This document shows positions 45,485-56,249 of a DNA stretch of 64,000 bases, in pieces (position 1 is the stretch's first letter; every line of letters begins with the position of its first letter). The translations under genes were made by a program, and so were the position numbers. The DNA comes from Conus ventricosus. Taxonomy: Eukaryota; Mollusca; Gastropoda; Neogastropoda; Conidae. The notes beneath the pieces were generated by a model. The model made no database searches, was not told the origin of the DNA, and saw nothing but the letters and a program-made list of their open reading frames with translations. The DNA lies in contig CM031622.1 in assembly GCA_018398815.1 (NCBI GenBank), positions 15,658,206-15,722,205 of the forward strand, given 5' to 3'.

Positions 45485-45757
45485 TTATGGTTTTTTTTGT
45501 AAAACTCTATTTTGTGCTCCTATTTGGGTATTAAACGATAATGATGTTTGTTTTTCAATGTTCTGTTTAAGTACATCAGTGTCTACCTGTCGTGAAGTAA
45601 AAGTCTTTCTCATCTTTTGAAGTTCAATTTTCTGTCGTCTGTAAATTCCTACACCGTCAGACATAAGCTTATCAAATTCTTCCGTCTGTAATGTTTTCAT
45701 CCTGTAATGATTTGACTTAATTCTTAATCTTAATGAACAAAGTTTTGCTGATGCCAT
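45485..45757 (-). CDS. Unknown 90-codon ORF, conserved in both Polinton copies
   Basis: An open minus-strand frame from MASAKLCSLRLRIKSNHYRM to QNRVLQKKP. It is Lys/Arg-rich and mostly helical by composition. Its KTFTSRQV...LKQNIEKQT segment is preserved at 30376-30564 in copy 1, although the surrounding bases differ. It converges tail to tail with integrase. No recognised family. Confidence 0.5.
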   Translation of the reverse strand: MASAKLCSLRLRIKSNHYRMKTLQTEEFDKLMSDGVGIYRRQKIELQKMRKTFTSRQVDTDVLKQNIEKQTSLSFNTQIGAQNRVLQKKP

Positions 45758-45879
45758 TAGGGCTACAATGGCAGTGTGTTTGCAATTTAGGGTTAATTTT
45801 TTTTTAAAACAGCACTTACAATCATAGACATGGCTCCTAACCTAACCCGTGACCCCTACACTAATGCTTAAGAGGCTGG

Positions 45880-47010
45880 CGCCCGCCATGGTAGCTAAAA
45901 GAGCAACGCCCGACCAGCACTTACGCTAAGCTACAGCTGATATGAGTAGTAATTACATAAGAAAGTGCATTTAAAGTTTAGCTTATTTCTTTCTAGTAAC
46001 TCTATACTTATCAAGTCGCTTTCTATTTCCCTTTGAAGTTCAGTTATTTGCTTTAACCTAAACTTTCGAACCTCATTTTTAATAAGGATTATTTTATTAT
46101 TAATCTTGTACATATCTTCTCTATTAATCCATTCGGCACCACTTCATTACAGAGTAAAACGCAATAAATTAACATTATTAATGAAAAATATGTCGAGTAA
46201 TGTTAGTTTGGTCTTGTTCACCGTCACAGTAACCATGTCAGATGATCATGGTGTTTTTTTTGTCTCCGTTTTTTAGTAATTGAAATACGAAACTTAAGTG
46301 TGAGATCCAAGTTTTCAGCTTTATTTGTTTAAATTAATTAACGTATGTTCTGGCTAAACTAGCTATCGCCCTACCTAGGAGTAATTCAAATTAAGCGTAA
46401 TCATCGTCATTTGACCTAGTAGTGAGCAGTATCTTTGGGGTTTAATTTAGCGCATACGTTGTCATTCCCACTTCAGTAAGGACTTCTTTCTCTGTGCAAT
46501 ATATTCAAGAACCTGCCAAGTTATTTTAATCTGTTTTTTCTGGTTGGGTTCCTGAGAACTGGCTAACAAGGTATGGGCTCCTTCTTTAAGGCTTTTCTAA
46601 ATTTGTTTTCCTATCCAAAGTATACATTAGCGGATTCGCAGTTCAACTTTAAATTCCAAAGCAATTTCAGGAAGAAACGCCCAAGCATCTATCTCTTTTA
46701 TGAAGTTTGTATTTCATATTTGCCAAAATCGTTTGGCATTAAAATTTTTATCTTTCTAGGTAGGATACTGGCTGTCGTTTTTTGTCTTCAATTTCTTGTT
46801 TCGTTTGTAAGCCCCATCTTTGTGTACTCAATCCATAAACATTTCCTGGCACGCTTTTTTAGATCAAAACTGGTCTGTATGTCTGCTAGGTCTTTTAATC
46901 TACTGCAACGCATATTAGGAGTAGCTGCGCTTTGATTCTGGCCTCGAGACATTATTTTTATATTATTAAATTTTAATAAACAAATTGTATAAGCAGTTTT
47001 AATAAGCAAT
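45880..47010 (-). pseudogene. Minus-strand Polinton genes, unassigned
   Basis: Two readable pieces: 46113-45931, a charged, coiled-coil-like segment (LKQITELQREIESDLISIELLERN), and 47009-46788, a Lys/Arg-rich segment containing MSRGQNQSAATPNMRCS. In related elements this interval between integrase and hexon holds virion genes. Neither a maturation protease triad nor an ATPase P-loop could be read here. Confidence 0.4.
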
Positions 47011-47049
47011 CTACATTAAACTAAGTATTGAACTGGATGGGGGTCTGTC

Positions 47050-48782
47050 CGTAAGCATAGCTTAGAAGTGCTTAGTTTTTAATAACTTGCTCCTTTTATT
47101 TTTTTTAGCTCCTCATCTTTGTCCCTTATTATATAATTTTCACTTAATCATTCTTCAAAATTCTTTGTCCTTTGTTTGTAAAATAATTACACCGATTTTA
47201 AGAGATCGAAAGTCTTTTAAAGACCTGGCATTGTATTTGTGAGTTAAGAGCCACTCAGAAAATATGCGCGTGGAGTCAACTTATGGCAAGGATTTGACAG
47301 AGCTTTTCTTTTTTTTTTTAACAATCGTCGCGTTATACTGAACAGTCATCAATAATAAACAAGCGCTTTCGTTCACTCAAATAGTCTATAGTAATGTTCT
47401 AATCAGGCGAACCTCAGTTTATCGCCTTAGGATCACTAAAATTCTATTCTTCGTCTGTCCAAATAACTTCATTTCTCTTGTAAGTCTTGTTGTGCTTAAT
47501 GGTTGTGCAGATATATACAATGTGTTCGTAATGAAACTGTATATTGTTTGTAACCAAATCAAGTCGAAGACGTTTTACCACACCCAGTATCCCCGCTGAT
47601 AAGTGAGCAGTGCGGATCTTTTGGCAGAAACTTTAAGCTATCATTCTTGTTTTTTATTAAAATATTTCTTCTGCATTTTAATAAGCACGTCTTTTAGCTG
47701 TTTTCTTCAATGTTTTACTGAGCATCACAAACCATAAAAACATTGTATTTTTATGGGCCGGTCCGTCTGACTTTCTTGTGAATGTTTTTTTTTATACATA
47801 TTGCCTATCCTTTCTCCACTTCCAAACAATCTGTTGTCAAATGTTAGATCTAAAATCCAGCCAAAGCATATTTGGTATTAGTGTACTTCGGGGAAGTCTT
47901 AACATCATAAAGGCGGAAGTTTTTACATACACGTCTACTGAAGGGATTCTTTCTACCTCCGTGGCAAACAACTTTCTTTTTCATCAAAGTGTTGGTGAGG
48001 TAAAAGACCGCAAACCGAATACAACTGATCAGACTTGCCATTTATTGCACAGTCAACATTCTCAATTTTTCTGGATTATTAAAACGATTCTGATTCTCTC
48101 TGAAAAGGAGTTGTTTTTCAGTAAACACAAACAAATTCCTTTTTAAAGAAATCAGAGATGATTTAGTGTAGGTTCCTGAGAAGTGTCTCGCTTGTTTTTA
48201 TTTTCTGTAATGGAGTGCATAACCATTTCATAATAAATAAGTTTTACTTTTATACTGGGTTAATATTGTTTTAGCCCAGTCCGGGGTTAGTACCAACATT
48301 CAAACTCAAGAGAAATGTCGCTGACTGTTATTTCGCTTCAGTGGTCTTCAGACTGAACGACAGAGCCGCTTGAATTTATATGTCAGAATGATAGGCAAGT
48401 TTTTCTTTTAGCGCGCCTTGGAATATGGCATATGCGTTTTTAACAGAATCTCAAAATCTAGAGGGATGCAGAATCTGTTGCCAAATGCTTCTGTACTGCT
48501 CTCTTTAAACATCATTCTTTGCATCCCCGCTTTAAGCTGTGCTTGAGACCGTTTGGGCTTTGTATTTCCCTGATAAACTTTCTCTTTTCTTTCTTTTTTA
48601 GGCAGCCATAGATCAGATAGAGGGACAAAAATGTCTCTGCCTGATAGTGTAAAGTACTCTCGCTCTCCAGTTTGATTGTTATAGTTTAACGATGCCCTGC
48701 CTAAATTAGCAACAAACAGTAGCATTAGGACTATCGATTTAATATCTAGGTGGAATGCTTGTTTTAGCAGTGCTGGCATTAT
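47050..48782 (-). pseudogene. Hexon-like major capsid protein, Polinton copy 2
   Basis: The minus-strand frame 48779-48408 is open for 123 codons and includes REYFTLSGRDIFVPLSDLW and GNRFCIPLDFEILLKTHMPY. The latter is the recognisable N-terminal region of the adintovirus/Polinton hexon, which builds the capsid from double-jelly-roll trimers. Further blocks follow toward 48140 (SDISLEFE; LIYYEMVMHSITENKNK) after frame changes. The end near 47050 is estimated. The start at 48779 follows a hydrophobic leader-like run (VLMLLFVANLG), so the true start may be further in. Confidence 0.72.
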
Positions 48783-48984
48783 AACTTCGTCAGCGCCTAG
48801 ATCGGAAAAAAATTAAATATTTATTTTTGTCAAGGCTGAACTGGTGATGGTGTATTTAAACTGTTATAGGTTGTATGGCTGTATACTATTACCGCCATGG
48901 GTTTCTTCTCCTTTTATGTATGGATTACGAGATCGAGGTCACAACCGTATGAGTTCATTTTTTATAAAACAAAAGAATATAAAT

Positions 48985-50196
48985 AAAAAATATGGATGAA
49001 GATTTTGACCGCGCATGGATCTTCTGAAGAAGATAGAGATCGGACAGGCCCTTTCATGTGAAGAAGATGGAAACAGAATTAGTTCATTATTTGCGCGATG
49101 AAACTTGAAAGAGCAGCAGAAGGTTCTTCAATACCTTAATTAGAAGAAGCAGGAAACATCCTTTCAGTTAGCGATCTCGTGCAAGATCTATTAACAAATA
49201 GAATTAATCATTTTGCATCAAGCCTTCGGGACTAGAGCCGCCAGAGGTCATAGTCCTTTTGATTTTAAGAAGATTAAAGCAACCATCTTGTATATTAAGA
49301 ACTTGCAGAGGAATATTTGTCAAGAGTTAATACAAAGCCAGACCCAAAAAAAAAAAAAAATAAACTAAGTTTTTTCACAAACTAATACACAATTAGGACA
49401 GAGATTCCTGTGGCTGACCAAAGGCGATTAAACATTTTAAATTTAAGGCTGAGGGCGTTGTCTTTTACAGACTTGGGGAGGAGTTTGCCAACTCGATCTG
49501 AAATAGAAATGACCTCTTTTCGAGAGTTAGGCCCAAGAACAGATGAAGCAATAGCAGAATTGAAACAAGTTTTAATGAGGGAGACTAACCCGAACCCCCC
49601 ACTATCGATTCTCATTGCCTTTGCGTGAAATTCCTGGGGCTTAATGTGCTATACGGACCAATTTGGGGTTGAAATACAAACAATTTGGCAAAACTTGGCT
49701 TGAGCTAGATAGAGAGGATAGATGAAGAAAACAAATAAGCTGGCTGATGCAGATGATAACAATTTAGGGAGCAAGAAGAAAGGCTAGAATTATAGCAGAA
49801 ATAACAGATTTAATGATAGAAAGGGCAGCTAGGTTAGAAGAAACGTGTCTAATAACAGACGCAGCTTTGAACCCCCCCCACCCCAAAGAATAAGAGAAAT
49901 ATAAACACAATACTTTATGAAATTACTACGCTAGCAGGAAGTAATTAAGGACTCTGTTCAGGGTACAGGGATTACCAATAGTTTGCATATTAACAGCTGT
50001 TGGGTTTTGCTTCTCTCACTCGTTTTGCTTTAACACGGTAGTGCGCCAACAGGGTCAGTAGTAGGAGCCACAACGCCTCAGCTGGTAAAAGTTGGATTAC
50101 GAAAACATTTACTCCATTCTAGCAAACTATTAAAGAAGTTAGCAGCAAAAGCGTATGATGCTCTGACTGGATATAATAGGCAGTGTTGTTAGTTGG
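48985..50196 (+). pseudogene. Polinton right-arm genes, copy 2, left part
   Basis: It diverges from hexon. An ATG near 48993 (MDEDFDRAWIF) begins a broken frame. A 72-codon piece (49410-49628, MADQRRLNILNLRL...RTDEAIAELKQVLMRE) and a C-terminal piece (50045-50190) with LLKKLAAKAYDALTGYN can be read. The LTR retrotransposon interrupts the gene just after the latter. A minor capsid (penton-type) protein is expected in this arm, but the identity is unproven. Confidence 0.45.
50192..50196. repeat. 5' target-site duplication of the LTR element
   Basis: GTTGG before the 5' LTR pairs with GTTGC after the 3' LTR (58418-58422). Copy 1 of the Polinton shows the single, uninterrupted site AGTTGGGTTTTG near 35125-35140. 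Confidence 0.7.
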
Positions 50197-52362
50197 TGGT
50201 CACGTGTTCGTCACGAGGCATACGACGTTTGACCCAACTGGGGTGAGAGAATTATTATTTTCAGTTGTTATTATCGTTGTTGTTTGTCAAGTGTCACGTC
50301 CCTTAGTGTGGATTGTGGTGTGGTTGCAGCTTTTGGTGTGGTTTGTTCTGGTTAGGTTTACTTTCTCTCTCTCTATCTCTAATTCCACTGCCTGTGCATT
50401 CATCTGCAGGTTCAGGGTGGTGGGTATATTTTTCTTGTATGGCTTGTCTTTCGGCTATCGCATGTCTTTTTTCTGTGCTCGTGCTTCATTTCTTTTTAGT
50501 TTGAAGTTATGATCTCTCTGTGACGTTGCGTGGCATGTTGGCCGCCATCGTGAGGGAGGTTAGCTCTTCACTGAGCGGAAGAGTCTCTGGGAGCGGCCTG
50601 CTCAGGTCTTCTTGGTTCTTCACCGTGATAGTCGAAGGTAAGTCGGTATTTCATATTCCTCAGTGGCCTGTAGGAGAGGACATCACTTCTTCTTTTTCCG
50701 CATCTACGCTCTGTCTCTCGTCTGGACAGAGGGCAGAGGAGTCGTTTGACCGCTTCTTCGGGGTCACCCTGGGTAGCTGGTAAGCATCAGTTTCGTGGTT
50801 TTGTTTGTTTTGGTTTGTTGTTGTTAGCGGTTATTCTTCTCTTTTGCGCAATTTTCTTTTGTTTGCCAAAATAGTAAAAGAAATATTGTTTTGAGACCTT
50901 TTGTCTGGTTAATTCATATCTTTAATCCTGGCCATCCTAAATTATATCCAAAATTCTTTCTCATGTGTATGCATCTTGTGAGCGGTTGTCAGGTGGGGAT
51001 GGAGAGAACCTGGTGATTCAGGGTTGGTACTTGCTTGGTCTCGCTCGTTCGACCCTGTCACATTCGACGGACTTCTTATCCTTCGGACAACCGTACTGTT
51101 CTTTGTGTGTGCAGAGAACGAGTTTTATTTTGGAGCGTGCGTAGCATGATTTGTCGTTGGATGCGTGGTTGGAATTTGTGTTATTTTCGTATTATGCCAT
51201 TTTAAATGTGAAAATTATGCCATTGAATTATTATTTGCAAATGTGGTGGTAGTTATAAAGCGATGGTTCGCTGTGTTGGTTTATTTCCTAAGACTAAGGA
51301 AAGTTAAGCATGAGTGAAGGGTAGGATGAAGTAATTATATTTTTTTTATAGCCTGTTGATTTATGGCAGGTTCTTTTACTGGCTTCGTGTGCATGAGAGA
51401 CTTTAACAAAACATTCCTGATTTGATTGTTTACTGAGTTATGCTCAGGTCTGTGTTGAGTATGTTTGTTGTTGGTGTATTTAGTAGACTCACAGCAGCCA
51501 TATGCGTAAGTGGCTGTTAGGAAATGACAGATGGGTCAGAGTGTATGACGGCGGGGTTCCAGTGCCCTTCTTCCTTGCCCTTACCTCCCTTTCTTCTTCT
51601 CCTCCCAGACTACGTTTTCCCCCTCCCGGGGGCTTCTTCCCCGGAGTCTGGAACCTGGGTTGGTGCCACGATCTGGTTGGGCCTCGCTCTGGTAGGGACA
51701 GGCGGGACTGGTTGGTGCAACGTGCTGGTTGAGGCCACGCTCTGGTCGGGACGCAGACTGGTAGACAAAGGCCGCCGGCTGACTGGCCGGCCATGATCCC
51801 CGTCCAGTCCCTCCAGCAACAACGCACGTTTCGTTCCCCCCACAACCCAACCAACACCCACCCCACCCACACCCCCCCCCCCCCCCCCCGGGCGCGTTTC
51901 ACTGCCTGTTGTGTGTGTAGAGGAGTGTCGGCCTTGAACGACTTCTTCAAAGAGCCGACACGGTTCGGAGCACCTAGTGCGTACAGGGTGTCCCTGTAGG
52001 ACTTGGGAGAGCTGGTGTGTGGAGGCACTCCATGGTGTGGAAAGGGATGGATGTGGAAAGGTTTATTTATGATTACGTATATGCCATATGTGTTTGAAGT
52101 GTTGGATTGTGATGTGTAGTCGTATGGTGTAATGTTTATTTTTAATTGTGCATGTTGTGTTGTGGTTGGAATGCTTGATTGTGATTGTGCATGTTGTGTG
52201 TGTTGGTATGCTTATTTATGACTGTATGTTTGGTGTGAATAAATGTGGTGTTGTATCTTATCTTTATTGTGTGTCTCTTGAGGTGAGTGTGAGGTCAGTC
52301 CTCCCTTCACTCCCACCTAGGACCATCTGTCAGGGCAGACATCCAGGGGTCCGGTCGTGACA
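50197..52362 (+). repeat. 5' LTR
   Basis: Begins TGGTCACGTGTTCG and ends GGTCGTGACA. Collinear with 56250-58417 throughout, including the C-homopolymer (51872-51889) and an AATAAA near 52227 upstream of the 3' end. Very long for an LTR. Confidence 0.9.
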
Positions 52363-52366
52363 ATTG

Positions 52367-52384
52367 TGGGGGCTCGTCCGGGAT
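52367..52384 (+). promoter_or_regulatory. Primer binding site, tRNA-Pro
   Basis: TGGGGGCTCGTCCGGGAT, four bases after the LTR end, is the exact complement of the 3' 18 bases of tRNA-Pro, the primer also used by many gammaretroviruses. Confidence 0.88.
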
Positions 52385-52619
52385 TGATGGGCTCTGCTGT
52401 TCTCTCTCGGTTCGCGGAGTACATGTTCAGTTCCTGTCTGTTTTGTATATGTTTAGTCAGTTGTCGAGTTTGTTACGTGGGTGGTTTGGCTTGGTGACTC
52501 TAGCGTGAAGGGAGTCTCTGGGTGGCCTGTATAGGAAAAATACGGTATTCAGTGTGACTAGGGAGTCGAAGGTGAGACCAGGGGGAGTCGACCGCGACTG
52601 ACCTCCTCCTTGCCCGGGA

Positions 52620-54500
52620 TGCATTACGCAGGTATGAACGTAATTCTTGCCTTTCTGTTGCCGCTCAGTCTGCCATTCCTGTTTTGTAGTTAGCCAGTTT
52701 TTTTTGTTTTTTTGTTGTTGTTTTTTTTACCGGGTTATTGAGGACAGGGGGTTGTATAGGACGTTAGTGTCTCTTTTTTATTCACTCTCCGCGATTCCGT
52801 TTAGCCCAGTTTTGTTTTTTTTCCGGCCAGCCCACCGCCACTGTTGCTCGGTGCTGTGGAGCGCGGTGTTGACAGGTGGGGGCAGCCGGAAATTAGTTTT
52901 CGTTTTGTTTGTCTTTTCGGTGAGTGCCCCACCGCCACTGTTGGATAGTGCTGTGGAGCGCGGTGTTGACACAGAGTGGGAGAAGAGGAAATTGTCCGCA
53001 CACACACACTCACACAATACACACATATACACACACCCCTAAAATATTTGTTTTCAATTGGAATCGTCTTTACACCGTATTTGAAAAAACAGTAGGATTT
53101 TGTGGTCATGGGCTAGACGTCAGGTGCTGGTGGTATGGCGGTACCGTGAGTTCGAAGAAGAAAGGTATTCAAAGTGTAGTCCCACAATTAGTTCCAGTAC
53201 TTGATCGTAGTGTATTTACTTATTCCAGATTGCTGTTGCTGATAGTCCGGTCGAGTACTTTTACTACTTTTTTCGCTAAGGGGTCTTCTGTTTGAGACCC
53301 CGACTGGCACTTACGCTCGGATTAGCGTCAGAGTATTGCAAAGCAACTGTGGGCTTCTGTTGAGTCCAGAAAACCAAAAGCACTCTATTTCTCCAGCTTC
53401 CCTCGTAAGGAGTATGACCGGGGGACTTTCCTCTTGGTAAGTCGGAGACCAATGGGTCGGGTCTGAAGGGCTTCATCCATCAAGTACTGTCGGGAGTGGT
53501 GAACCCGCACAGGACATATCTCGTAATGATGTTCTGAGCGACAGCGGACGGGAGGATGAGGCACTACGTATGGAAGAGGTTTCTAGGAAGGAAGCTCTGC
53601 GTAGGGAGGAAGAGCGCAGAGAGGAGGGTGTAGGCAGGTAGCATACGTAGTGAGAGGTGCTAGGCAGAAGCTTGGTAGGGGAAGAGGCAAGGCTCCGTAG
53701 GAGAGTCTAGACAGGATGGAGGCCTCTGCGCAGAGAGGGAGACTGAAGCAGGAAATTCTGAATTGGGACAGAGGCTATTCTGCGCGTAGAGGAGGCTGCT
53801 CTGGTAGGGAGGAGGAAACTCGGCGTAGGGAGGAGGCTGCAGGCAGAAGCTTCTCCGTCGGGAAGAAGAGTGGATCAGAGTCAGGGAGGAGATGGAAACA
53901 ACTTCTTTCGCGGGCTCCCGCATCTGGTAAATCAGGGGGTTAATCACCAGGCAGGGATAGTGTTAGAGGCCCAATGTTAAAGCTGCCAGAGTTCAGACTT
54001 CGTGAGGACTTTGATATGCTTACTAGTAGCATTTGACAAGGTTGCTAGTTCATAACAATTGTCTGAGGACAAAAGGCTATGCAACTTTTTTATGGATTAT
54101 CTGTTGCTGGCAAGGGAGTGTGTGCTCACTCTAAATGAAGGCGCGTCTTATGCAGACATGCAGTTGGCTCTGGCGTAAGAGTTTCCACTTACCACACGAG
54201 ACGGAGGAGGTAGTTCAGGTAAAGAAGGAAGAATAACGACGAGTACCTTCGTGCAGTTTGGTGATAGGATGCGCCAATACGCTAGGGGTACTGGCGTCTT
54301 TTGGCTAAGTTGGAGCCCTGGAGGATCTGATCCTCATGAACAGCTCACCAACACATGGTCCCCAGGAGTTGCAGGATCGGATAGGCGAGACAGATCCTCA
54401 GGATTTCGAGGGCTGCGATATCATTACCGTTGAGGTGTTTGCTGGAAGCTCGCAGGGCTTTTGGGAATAGACCAGATACGGAGAGGAAGCCTACACAGGA
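52620..54500 (+). pseudogene. Gag-like region of the LTR element
   Basis: No long frame. 53540-53945 is rich in Arg, Glu and Gly codons (readable piece: EEETRRREEAAGRSFSVGKK), with repeated AGGGAGGA-type units, consistent with a charged gag segment. A 99-bp-spaced duplication precedes it (52830-52972). The assignment rests mainly on position between primer site and protease. Confidence 0.45.
52830..52972. repeat. Partial tandem duplication in the LTR element leader
   Basis: The segment CCACCGCCACTGTTG...GCTGTGGAGCGCGGTGTTGACA occurs at 52830-52873 and again at 52929-52972, with small changes. Confidence 0.88.
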
Positions 54501-54707
54501 TTTTAGGGCATAGGCAGACGACAACTGCTAGCGGGTGTGAACTAGGCAGGCAGTTCATCGGGGATTTCAGGCCCCGACCTGTGTATTCTTTGCTGTCGTC
54601 CTGGGCCTCTTAGAAAGATTGTCTAATGCGCTGGTAGTCGTGGGGATAGTCCTTTCAACGTCTCGTGCCTCGGCTATCGTGGTTTCCATCCGCTTTGTGA
54701 TTCAGAG

Positions 54708-54905
54708 TTGCCGTGTTTCTCTCGTTTTTTTCTTGTTGGTCCTCCTTGGTCGACACCCATTTGGGATTCGGGAGCATCAACGTCGTTGTTGATAAGGATT
54801 TGGTTTCCTGAGGCCGCGGGCGCTAGTTTTGATGTGCTGCGGGTTGGAGGCTGGTTTTACCTCCACCCGTTCCTTCTGTACTCATTCCTATCTCAACAAA
54901 CATAA
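54708..54905 (+). pseudogene. Retroviral-type aspartic protease fragment
   Basis: The frame carries TPIWDSGASTSLLI, with the active-site D-S-G-A at about 54765-54776. The usual second half (flap and ILG-type motif) is not readable. It would cleave the Gag-Pol precursor. Confidence 0.7.
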
Positions 54906-54924
54906 TTATGTGGTCGAAGTATGG

Positions 54925-55135
54925 GCAATCGTGGTGGGAGCGACCTTTGTATTTACCTTCACTTAGGGAATACTGTTCACCTTTGCGGACGGACGCCAGT
55001 CAGTCGTGTCTTGGGGATATTCGTACAGGCGTGTGAGGGAGTTTACCACACGGCCAAGCTAGAAGCGGAACAGGTATTGGTCCAGTTCTCCAGCCGATCT
55101 CTGACGAGGTTCTGGCAGGGCCGATCCTGCTAACA
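54925..55135 (+). pseudogene. RNase H fragment of the LTR element
   Basis: LRTDASQSCLGDIRTGV is read directly at about 54982-55032, the start of the RNase H domain (TDAS with catalytic Asp) that follows RT in Gypsy pol. An adjacent frame gives CEGVYHTAKLEAEQVLV. It lies only about 150 bases after the protease, so the RT proper is missing. Confidence 0.72.
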
Positions 55136-55269
55136 TGGTACGTATTCAGGTCCAGGACGGGATGTCAACGCTGCGGAAAATGGTAGATCGTCCAGCTCTG
55201 TTGCCAGGACCGCCAAGGTGAGTTCAAGCTCCACAAGAGGATCCTCTTTTGGGTTTTCACTCAGGCAGA

Positions 55270-55980
55270 TCGGTGTGGCCAAGCAGCTTGCGTTCCAAAG
55301 CTGAGAGAATATGTTCTCCAGCAGGCCATGATTCACCCATGGCAGTTCATATGGGCTCAAGCGGAATCTCGAGCGAGTTAGACAGGACTTCTTTTGGCCA
55401 GGGATGATACTCGCAGGTTTGGCAACGTAATGCCCGCAGTTGCGATGTCTGCCAAAGGACAACGCCTAAGGGTCGCTTGGAAGGTGTTCCCTTTAGGGTC
55501 AGGACTCTGGTTGGGAGACATTACACAGCAAGGTCGCTGTCGACCTGGTGGGACATTAAGCCACTATCGATAGCGGTCACCGCTACATCTTAGGTAGGGC
55601 GTGGACTACGCGATCGGTACCCAGAGGCTGTCCCGACTAGGACTATCGATGCCCCTACTGTTGCTGAGACTCGCTGGCAGTTTTGAAGCGCACTGGCATG
55701 CCCAAGAAGAAATTCCGGCGGAAGTTTGTAATGGAGAGCGATATCATCCTCTCCAGTGCCTGGAACCGGATCCCCCCCCCCCGGCCAGTCAGTCGTCGGA
55801 ATCATGAGTTTAGCAGATGGAACTGCAGAGTCCATGCGTAACTTTCGTCATATCAAGGGTTCCTGTTATAGGATGCGACTATCTTGGACCGAGATCGTTA
55901 GTCAGCACATTGGAAAATCAGTAGAGGGACACTTCCTCAACAGGGTCATTATTCCCCTTTTGTCTCTTATCAGGTTGTAG
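55270..55980 (+). pseudogene. Gypsy-type integrase of the LTR element
   Basis: The zinc-binding domain shows HDSPMAVHMG (55329-55358) and CDVCQRTTPKGRLEGVPF (about 55441-55495), the H...H...C-x2-C arrangement. In the core, RYPEAVPTRTIDAPTVAET (about 55615-55671) is the segment after the first catalytic Asp. Later parts are frameshifted, ending near 55980. Inserts the cDNA into the host genome; here dead. Confidence 0.85.
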
Positions 55981-56238
55981 TGACAGTTTTCACTTCAGTG
56001 TGTTAACGTAGTGAATCACCAATGTTCGGATTGTTACTTTCATGGTGGAAGGTTCGACTTAGTTGTGGGATAAATGTAGTATTATGTATTTCTCGGTGTC
56101 GATGCTCGTAGATATGTTTGTATTGGATTAATCGTATCTGGTCGATCACAGGAGGGTTTGGGCTTCGGTTCATTGTTGTGAATTTGCACATGCGTAAGTT
56201 CAAAGGAGCAACTGTATCTAGAGAAAAACAGATGCTTT

Positions 56239-56247
56239 AGAAGGGGG
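56239..56247 (+). promoter_or_regulatory. Polypurine tract
   Basis: AGAAGGGGG two bases before the 3' LTR; primes plus-strand DNA synthesis in LTR elements. Confidence 0.82.
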
Positions 56248-56249
56248 TT

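Noticed and set aside
46573..46935. 120-codon plus-strand hydrophobic frame in Polinton copy 2
   Set aside because: Probably the complement of minus-strand genes between integrase and hexon; hydrophobicity is what antisense of Lys/Arg-rich coding gives.
51489..52028. 179-codon minus-strand open frame in the 5' LTR
   Set aside because: GC-rich LTR sequence with several overlapping open frames on both strands; the equivalent frames in the 3' LTR differ and no domain is seen.
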